Source of the DNA: Paratinospora sagittata
Taxonomy: Eukaryota; Streptophyta; Magnoliopsida; Ranunculales; Menispermaceae
Length of the DNA: 64,000 bases
Reading direction: 5' to 3'
Assembly (NCBI GenBank): GCA_035771175.1
Contig: CM069606.1
Location: forward strand, 27,609,816 to 27,673,815
Shown here: positions 47,358 to 58,475 of the stretch, in pieces
Position numbering within the stretch: the first letter of the stretch is position 1
Layout: every line of letters starts with the position of its first letter
Position numbers and translations under genes: made by a program
The notes under the pieces: model-generated
Database searches by the model: none
Seen by the model: only the letters and a program-made list of their open reading frames with translations
What the model was told of the DNA's origin: nothing

Positions 47358-48110
47358 GTGGAAATAATTGAAGAATGTGAGACAGAAATTCATGAGGCGA
47401 CTATATCAGAGGATGCACTAGAAAGTTGTCTTGTCAACTCAGTTAGTATAGATGTCGGCGAGAATGAGGAACTTAAGCAATGTGTTTTGGCTCTTGGAGC
47501 ACCACCGATGGATTCTTCACAAGCAAAAATGGAACATTTAGAAGAAACTACACCAAGTAGAGTGGATGAACCGACACTGGAGTTGAAACCTCTACCCGAT
47601 CACCTTCGATATGCCTTTCTGGGTGAAAAATCTACCTACTCGGTCATCATATCTTCAGCCTTGTCTTGTGTTAAGGAAGAGAAGTTATTGAGAATTCTAA
47701 GAGAACACAAATCAGCGTTGGGAAGGTCTATTTCAGATATCAAGGGTATAAGCCCTTCATTTTGCATGCATAAGATCTTGATGGAGGACTCCTATAAGCC
47801 TTCCATTGAACACCAACGAAGGCTAAATCCAACAATGAAAGAGGTAGTTCGAGGTGAAGTATTGAAGTGGTTGAAAGTTGATTTCATATATGCCATTTCA
47901 GATAGTCCTTGGGTGAGTCCGGTACAAGTTGTGCCAAAGAAAGGTGGGACGACGATGATCAAGAATGAAAATAATGAGTTGATTTCAACAATAACAGTCA
48001 TGGGATGGTGTGTTTGCATAGATTATAGGAAGTTGAATAAGGCCACAAGAAAAGACCTTTCCCCCTCCCATTCATTGACCAAATGTTTGATAGATTGGCG
48101 GGGGGTTTGA
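47358..48110 (+). pseudogene. Linker and N-terminal reverse transcriptase of the Athila-like element
   Basis: It is open for 250 codons: an acidic linker, then LELKPLPDHLRYAFLGE, KEEKLLRILREHKSALG, ISPSFCMHKILMED, QRRLNPTMKEVV and the RT start SPWVSPVQVVPKKGG with CIDYRKLNKATRKD. It ends by a frameshift at about 48070, just before the LDGYSGYNQI block. Confidence 0.92.
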
Positions 48111-48801
48111 ATATTATTGCTTCTTAGACGGTTATTCGGGCTATAATCAAATAGCTATTGCACCAGAGGACCAAGAGAAGACGACTTTCACTCGCCCGTA
48201 TGGCACATTTGCTTTTCTGAGAATGTCATTTGGCTTATGCAATGCACCGACAACTTTTCAACAGTGTATGATGTCCCTTTTTGCTTATATGATTTAGGAG
48301 AGAATGGAGGTATTTATGGATGATTTTTCAGTCTTTGGGACTTCATTTGACCATTGCCTTCATAATCCATCTCTTGTGCTTCAAAGATGTGAAGAGACCA
48401 ACTTAGTGCTAAATTGAGAAAAGTGTCATTTCATGGTACAAGAAGGCATAGTGTTAGGCCATAGGGTTTCTTTCAAGGGTCTTGAGGTGGATCGGGCAAA
48501 AATAGTGGCTATTGAGAAGTTTCCTCATCCTAAGAATGTGAAAGGCATCTATAGTTTCTTGGAGCATGCCGATTTTTACCGACGGTTTATTAAAGACTTC
48601 TCAAAAATTGCTAAGCCCCTTTGCAACTTGCTTGAGAAAGATGCGTCGTTTGACTTTGATGACCATTGTGTGGAGGCTTTTGAGTTGATAAAGATGACAT
48701 TGATCTCAGCACCCATCATGATTGTACCGGATTGGAAAGAGTCGTTTGAGATTATGTGCGACGCTAGTGACTTTGCTATTGGGACGGTGTTAGGTCAATA
48801 G
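48105..48801 (+). pseudogene. RT palm/thumb and RNase H start of the Athila-like element
   Basis: It has LDGYSGYNQIAIAPED, MSFGLCNAPTTFQQCM and the catalytic box FMDD at about 48313-48324 (YMDD in most Athila RTs). Stops are at about 48296 and 48416 (the latter at a usual Trp in NWEKCHFMV). From 48433 it is open through LGHRVSFKGLEVDRAKI, FYRRFIKDFSKIAKPL and the RNase H start CDASDFAIGTVLGQ, ended by TAG at 48799. Confidence 0.92.
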
Positions 48802-50475
48802 AAAGAAACGATGTTTCGGGCTATTTACTATGCTAATCATACTTTGGAAGGAGTCCAACAAAATTACACTACGACCGAGAAAAAATTGTTAGCGGTTGAC
48901 TTTTCATGCGACAAGTTCCGGTTTTATATCATTGGGTCCAAGGTCATTGTATACACCGATCATGCGACCATTCGTTACTTATTTGAGAAGAAGGATGCAG
49001 AGCCTCGGTTGATTCGATGGATTCTCTTGTTGCAAGAGTTTGATTTGGAGGTCAAAGATAAGAAAGGAAGTGAGAATGTTGTAGCCGATCATCTTTCCCG
49101 GTTGCAATATAAGGTTGAGGACGCTTGCATACCTATTCTTGAAACTATTCCTGATGAACAACTATATGGTGTAGGCGTGAAAGTGCCATGGTATGTTGAT
49201 TTTGTAAATTTCTTAGCATGTGGAGCATTGCCTCTGGATCTCTCCTGTGCACAGAAAAAGAAGTTTCTACATGATGTCAAGTCTTATATGTGGGATGAGC
49301 CACTACTCTTCAAGAGATGCAATGATCAATTGATTCGGCGTTGTGTACCGGAGGAGGACGTCCAGGCCATTCTTCATGAGTGTCATTCCTCCCTTTATGG
49401 TGGTCATTTTGGACCCACAAGAACAGCGGCTAAAGTTTTACAAAGTGGATTCTATTGGCCCACCTTATTCCGAGATAGCTACACATTTGTGAAGACATGT
49501 GATAGGTGCCAGAGACTTGGCAATATTTCGCGGCGTCATGAGCTACCCTTGACCAACATATTGGAGGTTGAGATCTTTGATGTATGGGGGATCGATTTTA
49601 TGGGACCTTTCCCCCCCTCTTTTGGCAAGATATACATACTTTTGGCGGTGGACTATGTATCCAAGAGGGTTGAAGCCATAACTACTGCGAATGATGCCAA
49701 GGTCGTGTTGAAATTCTTACACAAACATATTTTTACAAGATTCGGCACTCCTCGGGCTATTATTAGTGATGAAGGCACCCATTTCTGTAACAAGTCATTT
49801 AATGCTCTTCTTGCCAAGCACGGGGTGAAACATAAGGTCGCACTTGCGTATCACCCACAAACCAATGGCTAAGCCGAAATAAGCAATCGAGAAGTCAAGC
49901 AAATTTTGGAGAAGACCGTCAATGTTAATATGAAGGATTGGGCAATGAAATTGGATGATGCGTTGTGGGCATATCGGACTGCATTGAAGACACTTATTGG
50001 GATGTCCCCATACCAGCTTGTGTTTGGGAAGTCATGTCATCTACCGGTAGAGTTGGAGCATAAAGCCTATTGGGCGGTGAAGAAATTGAACGATGACTTG
50101 AAGGCTTCCAGAGATCAAAGATTGCTTCAGCTCATGAAAATGGAAGAGTTTCAAAATGATGCTTATGAGAATGCCAAGATTTACAAGAAGAGAACTAAGA
50201 AATGGCATGACAAGCAAATTGTGAAGAAGGACTTCAAACCAGGGCAACAAGTTCTCTTATTCAATTCCAGGTTAAAGTTGTTCCCAGGCAAGCTTAAGTC
50301 CAGATGGAGTGGACCGTTTACCATTGTGAAGGTCTTTTCTTATGGTGCGGTGGAGCTACAAAGTGGAGATGGTTCGTCCTTTCGAGTAAATGGTCAGCGG
50401 TTGAAGCATTATTTTTGCCAAGCGGCCAGTATAAGGAGCACAACACACTCGGCGAGCCATGAAGAGGCTTTATGA
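48802..50475 (+). pseudogene. RNase H end and integrase of the Athila-like element (nearly intact)
   Basis: It continues the frame after the TAG at 48799: [43 protein letters not shown] (RNase H end, about 49096). The integrase zinc finger follows ([14 protein letters not shown] ... CDRCQRLG, about 49354-49518). The catalytic Asp residues are in GIDFMGPF (about 49590) and SDEGTHF (about 49770), and the Glu in [10 protein letters not shown] (about 49878). One TAA at 49870 replaces the conserved Gln of NGQ in front of the Glu. From there it is open to TGA at 50473. Only two stops break about 550 codons. Confidence 0.93.
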
Positions 50476-51207
50476 AGCAAAGTCGGGCTGTGACTCTAAA
50501 CCAAGCACTGGATGGGAGGCAACCCATCGGTTTATGCGTTACTTATTCATTTATTCATTTATTTCCTTAATTTTTTAGTCATTGTAGTATAGTTTTGCAT
50601 TTCATACCTTGACAGATTTGTTTATTTTGCCATTTTTAGGTTCTAGAGCAAGTTTGGGATTTTTCTAAACTCTTTTCTCTTCTCTATGCCTCTGTTTTTC
50701 CTACTATTTCTTTGATAATTTTTGCATTAAGGACAATGCTTGCTTTAAGTTTGGGGGGAGGGTTTTGAATTTTTGGTCATGGTATATTAGTTGATTATGC
50801 ATTAGTTTAGGCAAGATAGTCACATTCTTTTACAACTTTAGACTAGCCTATGAAGTTCCAACTTAAATTATATATTCTGAGATCTTACACTTAATAACTG
50901 CTTGCACTTGTTCATAACTTGCATGATTAGTTTGATGAGATTAGTTGTGTATTTATATGTGAAAGAATCAAAGGCAAAACTTGGTGAGAGTTGCGTTGAA
51001 ATTCTAGACAACTATGTACTCTTGAAATTTTTTTTAGAATTGAATGGTATGTTTGGTGTAATCTTGGAGGCCACATATGTATTTATAATGTTGAGTTAAG
51101 TCTTTAATTGTGCGAGATTTTGACCATAGAATGGTTGTGATAATCATGAGTTTTAGTTTTTTTTTCCCTTTGCTCGGGACGATCAAAGTCTTAAGTTTGG
51201 GGGTATT
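50476..51207 (+). other. 3' untranslated region and PPT of the Athila-like element
   Basis: It has no coding frame with family motifs; in particular no envelope-like protein. A purine tract AAGTTTGGGGGGAGGG lies at about 50738-50753. The PPT proper is AAGTTTGGGGGTATT at 51193-51207, directly before the 3' LTR. Having two such tracts is a feature I associate with Athila-type elements. Confidence 0.8.
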
Positions 51208-52575
51208 TGATAGCTGCATATTTAGATAGGTTTTAGAGTATGTTTAAGGTATATTTTAGGATAGTTCATGCATTAGTTTGATAGGTTTATGTTAGCTTTA
51301 ATACATTTGTTAGCTTAGGATTAATTTGGTTTTTATTCATTATTTTAGTTCATTAGTTTATAATTTGATTTAATCTATGCTTTAGTGAATTATTAACTTA
51401 CTTTGCTTTGTTTTGTAGGTGTTTGGATGCATTAGTCATGGATTTGGATGAAAAGAACATGTACAAGAAGTGGCAAAGGAGAAGCATGAAGAGTCCAAGC
51501 AAAAAAGTGACAAAAATTGGTTAAGTCCACGAATCGCGCAACAATTGAGGTACTGGGCGCCGCGGCGCCAGAATGACTGAGCAATTGAGGCATTGGGCAC
51601 CACGCCACTGTAAATGTCTATCGGGGCGCCGTGGCGCCGAGCATCCCTATCTGATTTTTCTATTTGTTTTTAGACTTTCTAATTTTGATTTCGGAGATCA
51701 GGGGGTCATATAATATGAAATTTTAGGGCTTTTTGAGGGGAACAAAAGGGGAGAATAGAACAAGACGACTGGAATAGAGGAATGTGAGGTTCAACTTGGA
51801 AACAAGAGAAGATTCAAGTTCCAATATTTCTAGTTTACTATTCATGTTTAGTTTACAGTTTTTCTCCGTGCTTTGTGTTTTGATTATCCAAAGTATGAAC
51901 TAATCTATTGTTCTAGAGAGGATACAGATCCTAATGTGGATATTATGGTTTAATATTAGATTTTATTTATTATCAATGAAATTTCCTTAGTTCATTCATA
52001 ATCTTATGATCGTAATGCTTTCGGTTTCTTGGCCACAAATCGATTGATTCTAGACTTGGAAGGCGACACTCGAGAGAGGGTTTTCTAGGTTGGAACTAGG
52101 GGATTATGACATGAAATCATTGTAGCATCGAGAGGTTTACAAGGATTAATGAAGTTGCAGAAAAATCACAGATTTTAATGGGTTGTTAGGAAAAAGGGTT
52201 TTATTGAGAGATCGAATCCTAATCTTAATGACATGTTCTAATTCGGCACTCGAGAGAGGGAATTAGAGATGAGAGGATTTTGACTTATAAACTAGGAATT
52301 TGAATTTGGTAATAAATATGTCTAGATTACATAATTGAAAGGTTAGGTTAAGTTGATTCTCTAGATTTTCGCATTTATTGATTTTTCTCATAAGCATTTA
52401 GTTTAAATTAGTTACTTTTGATTTTTAATTTATTTAATTCTTTATAGTTTGATTTACTAGGTAAAATTGAATATTAGTGAAAACGGTATTTGGTGAGTGA
52501 AATAATCCCTGTGGACCTCGGATTTATTATAACTTGACTATTCGTACACTTGTGAATATAGAATTTAACGCAACA
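51208..52575 (+). repeat. 3' LTR of the Athila-like element (1368 bp)
   Basis: It matches 43674-45042 from TGATAGCTGCATATTTAG to TTTAACGCAACA. Near the end the two LTRs differ by reciprocal gaps: the 5' copy has GTGGATACGATAACCCAACTC, of which only part survives here, while this copy has GAAATAATCCCTGTGG. The GC-rich patch is at about 51556-51645. Confidence 0.94.
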
Positions 52576-53659
52576 AGTAACAATATAACAACAATATATC
52601 GATACTAAAGTTTAGCTTTATGTCCTTAAGATACTTTTATCTTGTACTGGTGCTCACGGTGTATGACAATTATCTCCAAGAATACAACGATCTCCTTCTT
52701 GTGACAACAGTACTTCAAATCACAAGAATAATCGAACCAATAAAGGATGTAATCTCTCACAAAAACAATGCTAAAATAGAGAAGAAAGAAAGAGAAAATA
52801 CTAAAAATCAAATATTTTAAGATGAATTTTCTGAGTTCTAGAGGGCCCTATTTATAAGCATTTCATGGTTGTACATGGGGTCTTTCTGTGCACCGCTAGA
52901 TCGAGTCTGATCGCATCTAGTCGCGATCTGAAGACCGTGATCGTTGCATCTGATCTTACACAGTCGGATCGCACTTGATCAGTGTAGGCACGATCTAACG
53001 GCTTTGAACGACGCAACTGATTACACACCGTTGGATCATAATCGATTCAAGTGGTCGCAATCTGACGATCCCGATCTGCACATTCGATCCCGCACCGGCG
53101 GATAATGCTTGCGCGATCCAGCGGCTCCCATCACTCGACTAGGTTCATCGAACCTGGACACACCAACCGCTCATTGTATCTGGATACCTTCCACAAACAC
53201 ATCCAATATGCCTCAATTTTTGAAAATGAAAAGCTCCTCAGCTCCTCAAGACGATGCAAATGTGTGAAGTGCAAAGTGTTGTGCGCCTAATGCGCCCTTT
53301 TACCCTCCCGCACGTGCGGGGTGATAAAAACTAAGCCTTTCTTTTGTGTGTGTGGTGAGCTCAAATTCAAGTGAAGAGTTCTAGCTACACTTAAGTAAAC
53401 ACATAGTTTTTTAATTTTTCCATGTGGGACTAGACTTTGTTTACCAAATTTCACCATTTTACACTTATCAAGTAGGCTACTTTAGACTTAATTCCTCATT
53501 CATATGAAAATGGGTATAGCTAAATAATTATATATTTCTAATCTCCACATATTAGAGATTAATATTCAACTTGGTCCCACCCAAAATCACATGTGGGTCC
53601 CACTTAAATATTTAGCTCAAAATGAACAAAAATCATGTTTGTTACCCATTTTTCCAACA
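52576..53659 (-). repeat. 3' LTR of the minus-strand copia element (start to Athila insertion point)
   Basis: On the minus strand it begins TGTTGGAAAAATGGGTAAC just after the PPT and has a TATA box CTTATAAATAGGG at about 52847-52859. Upstream of it lies a set of GATCG/CGATC words in the promoter area (52890-53110). The LTR end is not in this piece; it should lie in 43446-43673, across the Athila-like insertion. Confidence 0.7.
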
Positions 53660-54256
53660 ATCCCCCCACATGAATGGAAATTGATCTAATTGCATTTTCC
53701 TATCATCGCCCACATAAGTGGATTATTTATGCAATTTTAAAAATGTCAATGCAAACACTTGAGAGAGTACTAGTGGAATGAGTTGCATCGGGATATGTAG
53801 CTTGTGGCTTTGAACCTTCCATAGTGAAACACTATCGGATTTACTACCTAATCGATGAACACGATGTCCTAAACTATTCAGCCGCTTATGCAAACCAAGA
53901 CAATAGTGTACACACAACTCAATTCCAAACAATATTGGTTCTCACGGTTGTGTTCATTTTGGCCCTGAACAACTCTCTGATTCATGAGTGCTTATAGAGA
54001 ATTCAAGCCTTAAAATCCTCATAGAATTGGCCCAGTTCATATTCATATAGGTGATTTCCAATTAAGAGTATCTTGTTATACCTCACATGATTGCAATGTC
54101 ATAGGAATCATTAAAAGCAATGCTTGTCCTTACTAATTTTGCAAGCAACACTATTATATCATAAGAATGTGTAGGAATGTTGATTCCCTTAGTGCTAAAC
54201 CTGATTTCATAATTTAGTTGTCCCTTTTGAACCTAGTTCTTGTGATCTCCAGTCAT
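53660..54256 (-). other. PPT and 3' untranslated part of the minus-strand copia element
   Basis: The PPT on the minus strand is TGTGGGGGGAT (53660-53670). The remaining 580 bp have no family-like reading frame; they lie between the pol end and the LTR. Confidence 0.65.
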
Positions 54257-55748
54257 TGATAAACAGGAATTTAATATGTGTTTTGGAGTATGTTTTAGGT
54301 GTGTTTTATAATTTAGTTTATATATGAGGTCAGTTTATCATAAATTTGGTTATTTGATAGTTTTGTCAAGTTTTGATGTTTTTGCATTATTTCGGTTTGG
54401 ATTTTTATAGGTTAGTTCATAAGACTATAAAAGCATGATACTCATTCACTTTTGGCTTGTTTTGAAGGACCTAAAGTTGATTTAGAGGTTTGAAACAAGT
54501 TGCAAGAAGTTGGAATAAGATACATGTGCAAGAAGGTGTGAAAGATAGAAAAAAAAGAAAGAAAAACGCAGAAAAAACCACATTTTGGGCGCCACGGCGC
54601 CCATCGCGGCGCTGCGCAAAATAGAAATTGCGCGACTTTTGTATTTCGGCCATAACTTTCTTAAAATAATACAAGATAGAAAGATTTTGAGATTGATTTG
54701 GAGTATATAACAAGAAGAAAAATGGCAAGGATGATGGCCAATGTGTGATTCATAATTAGAAACTTTCTAATTTTGATGCACACCTTCCTAATTCGACTTG
54801 GACTTCTCTTGAACGACTTCCTATGGACTTGTAGCTATATAAAGAACATTGTGTAGGGTTTTAAAAGCATAAAGGAGAGGAGAAAGGAGTGTGAAGAGCA
54901 AGGAAGACGACTAGGGTTTGGAAGCGAGGAGAAGAGCATTATTGAAGATCATTGAAAATTTCTCCTACACTCTCCCTTCCTTATACTTTGTTTTTCTGGT
55001 TTTAAATTTATGTTCATCATGTTATTTCATGCTTTTATCTCTCATGTTATGAACTAAATCCTCTATCTAGAGGTGTAGATTGATTCAAGCTTGAAACTAT
55101 TTTGTAGGTTTTATTGATTGATTATTGTTAATGAAGTTTTCTAGTTTATTTATATTTTTTCGAGTTTAATGCTTTTGATCCCTTGGCCACGGATTAGATG
55201 ATCATAAACTTGAGGTAGATGTTTCACAAGAGGGTACCTTGGGTTGGAGAATGGGAAATATAACCTAGGCTATCGTGAGACTCACAAGGAGATTGAGAAC
55301 CTTTGAAGTCGTTAGGTGGAAATCATAGATCTCAATGAGTTATTGTTTTTGGTTTTCATCGAAAGAGTTAAACCAAGACAACAATAATATGCTCTAGTTT
55401 TGCTTCAAAAGAGGGAATTAGAAAGGTTAGGATTTCCGACTTATAAACGAAAGAATTGATTTAATGATAAATATATATATACATAGTTGAGAGTAACGTG
55501 ATATTGAACCTCTAGACCATTCTATCATTGATTTCTCATTAGTTTGCTATTGCATTGTTAGTTTAATACTTAATTCCTTTCATCACTATTTTTAATTATT
55601 TGAACTCTTGAATTTGATTTTCTAAATAAAGTTAGTGTTAGTAAATGTGGTATTTAGTGTGAGTATCAATCTTAGAGGACGACAATCTGATATCTCATCG
55701 GTTTTATAGTATAACTTGACACCGTATGCTTGCGGTTTGCACGTAACG
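54257..55748 (+). mobile_element. Solo Athila-like LTR (1492 bp), plus strand
   Basis: It starts TGATAAACAGGAATTTAATATG and ends TTTGCACGTAACG, with the exact TSD GTCAT (54252-54256 and 55749-55753). The final CA is mutated to CG. It shares TTTTGGAGTATGTTTTAGG, the GC patch GGGCGCCACGGCGCCC (54590-54605) and the terminal ATAACTTGACACCGTATGC block with related LTRs here. Confidence 0.88.
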
Positions 55749-56305
55749 GTCATCTAGGTTGGGTTTTCACTATGAAATTCTTTTTGTAATAGGCTTTAAT
55801 CTCATTCCCCTTGATGAACAATTTACTTGATCTCTAGGCAAACCTTTAGTTAGTGGATCCGAAAGGTTGTCCTTTGATTTGATATAATCTATGGATATTA
55901 CTCAATTTTCAAGTAATTGTTTAATGGTATTATGTCTTCGGCGTATATGTCTTGACTTACCATTATACATCTTATTTTGTGCTCTAGTTGTAGTAGACAT
56001 ACTATCACAATGAATGCATATTGCAGAGACAGGTTTCGTCCAACATGGAACATCCTTTATAAAATTATGAAGTCATTCAGCTTCTTTTTCAACTTTATCT
56101 AAAGCTATAAACTCAAATTCCATGGTGGATCTAGCTATACATGTTTGTTTTGAGGATTTCCAAGATAGTGCTCCTACTCCAATTGTGAACACATATCCAC
56201 TCGTAGTTTTAGTGTCCTTAAAATCAGATATTCAGTTTGCATCACTATATCCTTCTAGGACATCTGGATATCTTGTATAATGCAATATATAATTTTATGC
56301 GTACC
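55749..56305 (-). pseudogene. RNase H of the minus-strand copia element
   Basis: On the minus strand: LEGYSDANW-type start (about 56270-56235), [36 protein letters not shown], the conserved HIRRRHNTIKQLLEN and the pol tail DPLTKGLPRDQV with SSRGMRLKP. At least two stops interrupt it. It removes the RNA strand during reverse transcription in an intact element. Confidence 0.88.
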
Positions 56306-57659
56306 TGATGCATGCAAACCGCAAGTGTACGGTGTCAGGTATAGTCCTCAGGGATTGATTTATTAAACTAATTATATCATTCATAGCCCTAATTTTATCT
56401 AGAAAACCAAATTTTAATGATCAATGAACTAAAATAATACTTAAACTAAAGCAATAATTAAAACAATAATTTATCAGAATTTTCTGGAGAAAAATCAATA
56501 TTAAAAGCACCTAGAGATTCAATATGGAATATTAGGGATGATTATTATCAAATCCTTATTTAAGTTTATAAGTCAAAATCTTCTAGTTTCTAACACTCTC
56601 TGTCGAGTGTTGTGTTAGAATCTATCACCAAAATATAGTTTCGATCTATCGATAAAAACCAATATTTTAGCAATGCATTAAGCCTTGTGATTTTCCTACA
56701 ACTTCATAAGACATCGCATATCTATTGATACTACAATAATCTCATGTCATATTTCTCATGTTCCAACATAGAGAACCCTCTATCGAGTGTTACCCCCAAG
56801 TCTATGATCAATTAATATTTTTCCAAGAAATCAATAACATTAAGCATGGAGAAATATAAATAAACTATGAATAATTCATTGATAATAAACAAATACTAAT
56901 ATTATTGCATAATCTCTAATATAGGATCAATCTCATCTCTTGACTAACAAGTTAGTTCATAACTTGGAAGAATGAAACACAAAACATGTAGAGAAACATG
57001 AAAATCAACATAAAAATCAAAACTTGATGCTTGTGAACTTGTAGATTCCTTCTTGTCTCCAAGTCGTCTTTTTCACGTTCCTTTGCTCCTAGCCGTCGTT
57101 CTCTATGCTCTAATGTATTCCTCTTGAAAAACCCTAAATTTTAATATATAATATGTCCCAAAGTCATGTAGAATCGAAATTGGAAAGTGGGGAAGAATCC
57201 ATCAAAAACTTACTAAAATTGCAAGTGTAAAAAAACCCAACTGCGTCGCGGTGCCTAGTACCTCTCTTCTTCTTTCTTCTGTCCATCATCACGGCGCCGC
57301 TACGCCCATAACCTTGTTTTCTACACTTTTTTGTGTGGACTAAGCCAATTTTTCACCTATTCTTGACTTTTGTTCTTCATGTTTCTTCTTCGCCTCTTCT
57401 TGCACATGTTTCCATCATTTAAATCCAAGACTAGCACATCTAAACACCTACAAAACAAAGCAAATCAAATTAATAACACACTCAATCATAAAATGAATCA
57501 AATTATAAACTAATAAACTGAAATAATGCATGAAAAACTAAATTAATCATAAACTAATAAATGCATTGAAACTAACATAAACATTTGAAACTAATGCATC
57601 AAATGTCCTAAAACACACTTAAATGATGTTCTAAAACCTATCTAAATATGGAACTATCA
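56306..57659 (-). mobile_element. Solo Athila-like LTR (1354 bp), minus strand
   Basis: The exact TSD GTACC (56301-56305 and 57660-57664) flanks TGATGCATGCAAACC ... GGAACTATCA. On the minus strand it begins TGATAGTTCCATATTTAGAT, close to the Athila-like LTR start, and ends with CACTTGCGGTTTGCATGCATCA. It contains the GC-rich patch (57243-57306). Confidence 0.93.
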
Positions 57660-58475
57660 GTACCTTAGATATCTAAGTACCCTAATCAAAGCTTTCCAAC
57701 TAGCCTTGTCTGGATTGCTTGTAAACCAACTCAACTTATTAATTGCGCATGCTATATCAGAACGTGTACATGTCATAACATACATTAGGCTGCCAAGTAT
57801 ACGTGAATACTCTAATTGATTTATGGGTTGCCCTGTATTTTTTGCAAGATGTAAATTCACATCTATAGGTGTTTTTATAGGACTAGTATCATATTTATTA
57901 AACTTATTCAATATTTTCTAAATATAATGAGATTGAGACAAAATTAATCCATCAGATATTTTAGAGATTTTAATCCCTAAAATGACATCAGCAACGCCCG
58001 TATCTTTCATATCAAAATGTTTGGTCAACATTTTCTTTGTAGACTTGATTATGGCTTTATTATTACCTATAATTAACATACCATCCACATAAAGGAAAAC
58101 TATGACATAGACTTTTGGTGTCTTTGGCATATACACATTTGTCACATTTATTGATTTTAAAACCATTGGACAACATGACATTCTCAAATTTAATATGTCA
58201 TTCTTTTGGTGTTTGTTTTAATCCATATAATGATTTCACAAGTCTACACACCTTATGTTCTTGTCCGGATGCAACAAACCCTTCAGGTTGTTTCATATAT
58301 ATTTTTTCTTCTAATTCACCATTTAAGAATGTTATCTTAACATCCATCTAATGAATTTCAAGATTGTTTATTGCAGCAATAGTAACTAACATTCTTATGG
58401 ATGTTATTCTTCCAGTTACTGGTGAATATTTATCGAAGAAATCAAGACCCTATTTTTGTTTAAAGCCCTTGGCTT
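57660..58475 (-). pseudogene. Reverse transcriptase of the minus-strand copia element
   Basis: On the minus strand: GLDFFDKYSPVTGRITSIRM (about 58449-58390), MDVKITFLNGELEEKIYMKQPEGF, CRLVKSLYGLKQTPKE, the catalytic box reading YVDG (58080-58091) where copia RTs have YVDD, ADVILGIKISK, and the connection region EYSRILGSLMYVMTCTRSDIA. Stops and shifts are present, for example at about 58180 and 57915. The family differs from the SIRE-like RT at 9023-10363 and looks Tork-like. Confidence 0.88.

Larger units (their letters stand above)
43674..52575 (+). mobile_element. Athila-like Ty3/gypsy retrotransposon, complete, 8902 bp
   Basis: The exact TSD AGTAA (43669-43673 and 52576-52580) flanks two LTRs of 1369 and 1368 bp. 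The PBS TGGCGCCGTTGTCGGGGA at 45049-45066 is the type found in Athila/Tat elements. The order is gag, PR (DLGAS), RT, RNase H, INT, then a 730-bp untranslated region with PPT before the 3' LTR. The LTRs are nearly equal in length and similar along most of it, making it one of the younger insertions here. Stops and frameshifts in gag and pol still prevent autonomy. No envelope-like frame is present. Confidence 0.95.
52576..58475 (-). mobile_element. Minus-strand Tork-like copia element, fragmentary
   Basis: On the minus strand, RT (58470-57665), RNase H (56300-55773), a 3' untranslated part (to 53670), a PPT (TGTGGGGGGAT, 53660-53670) and the start of the 3' LTR (TGTTGGAAAAATGGG at 53659) follow in order. 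Two solo Athila-like LTRs split it. The remaining 3' LTR runs left beyond 52576; its tail continues left of the Athila-like element (before 43673). Upstream domains (gag, PR, INT) are absent, being cut at about 58475 by the tandem array. Confidence 0.85.

Noticed and set aside
50476..51207. Envelope-like gene after the Athila-like integrase
   Set aside because: Only short frames without a signal peptide, transmembrane pattern or known motif are present.
54471..54728. Minus-strand reading frame with hydrophobic stretches
   Set aside because: It lies within a solo LTR with exact TSD; the hydrophobic runs come from A/T-rich sequence.
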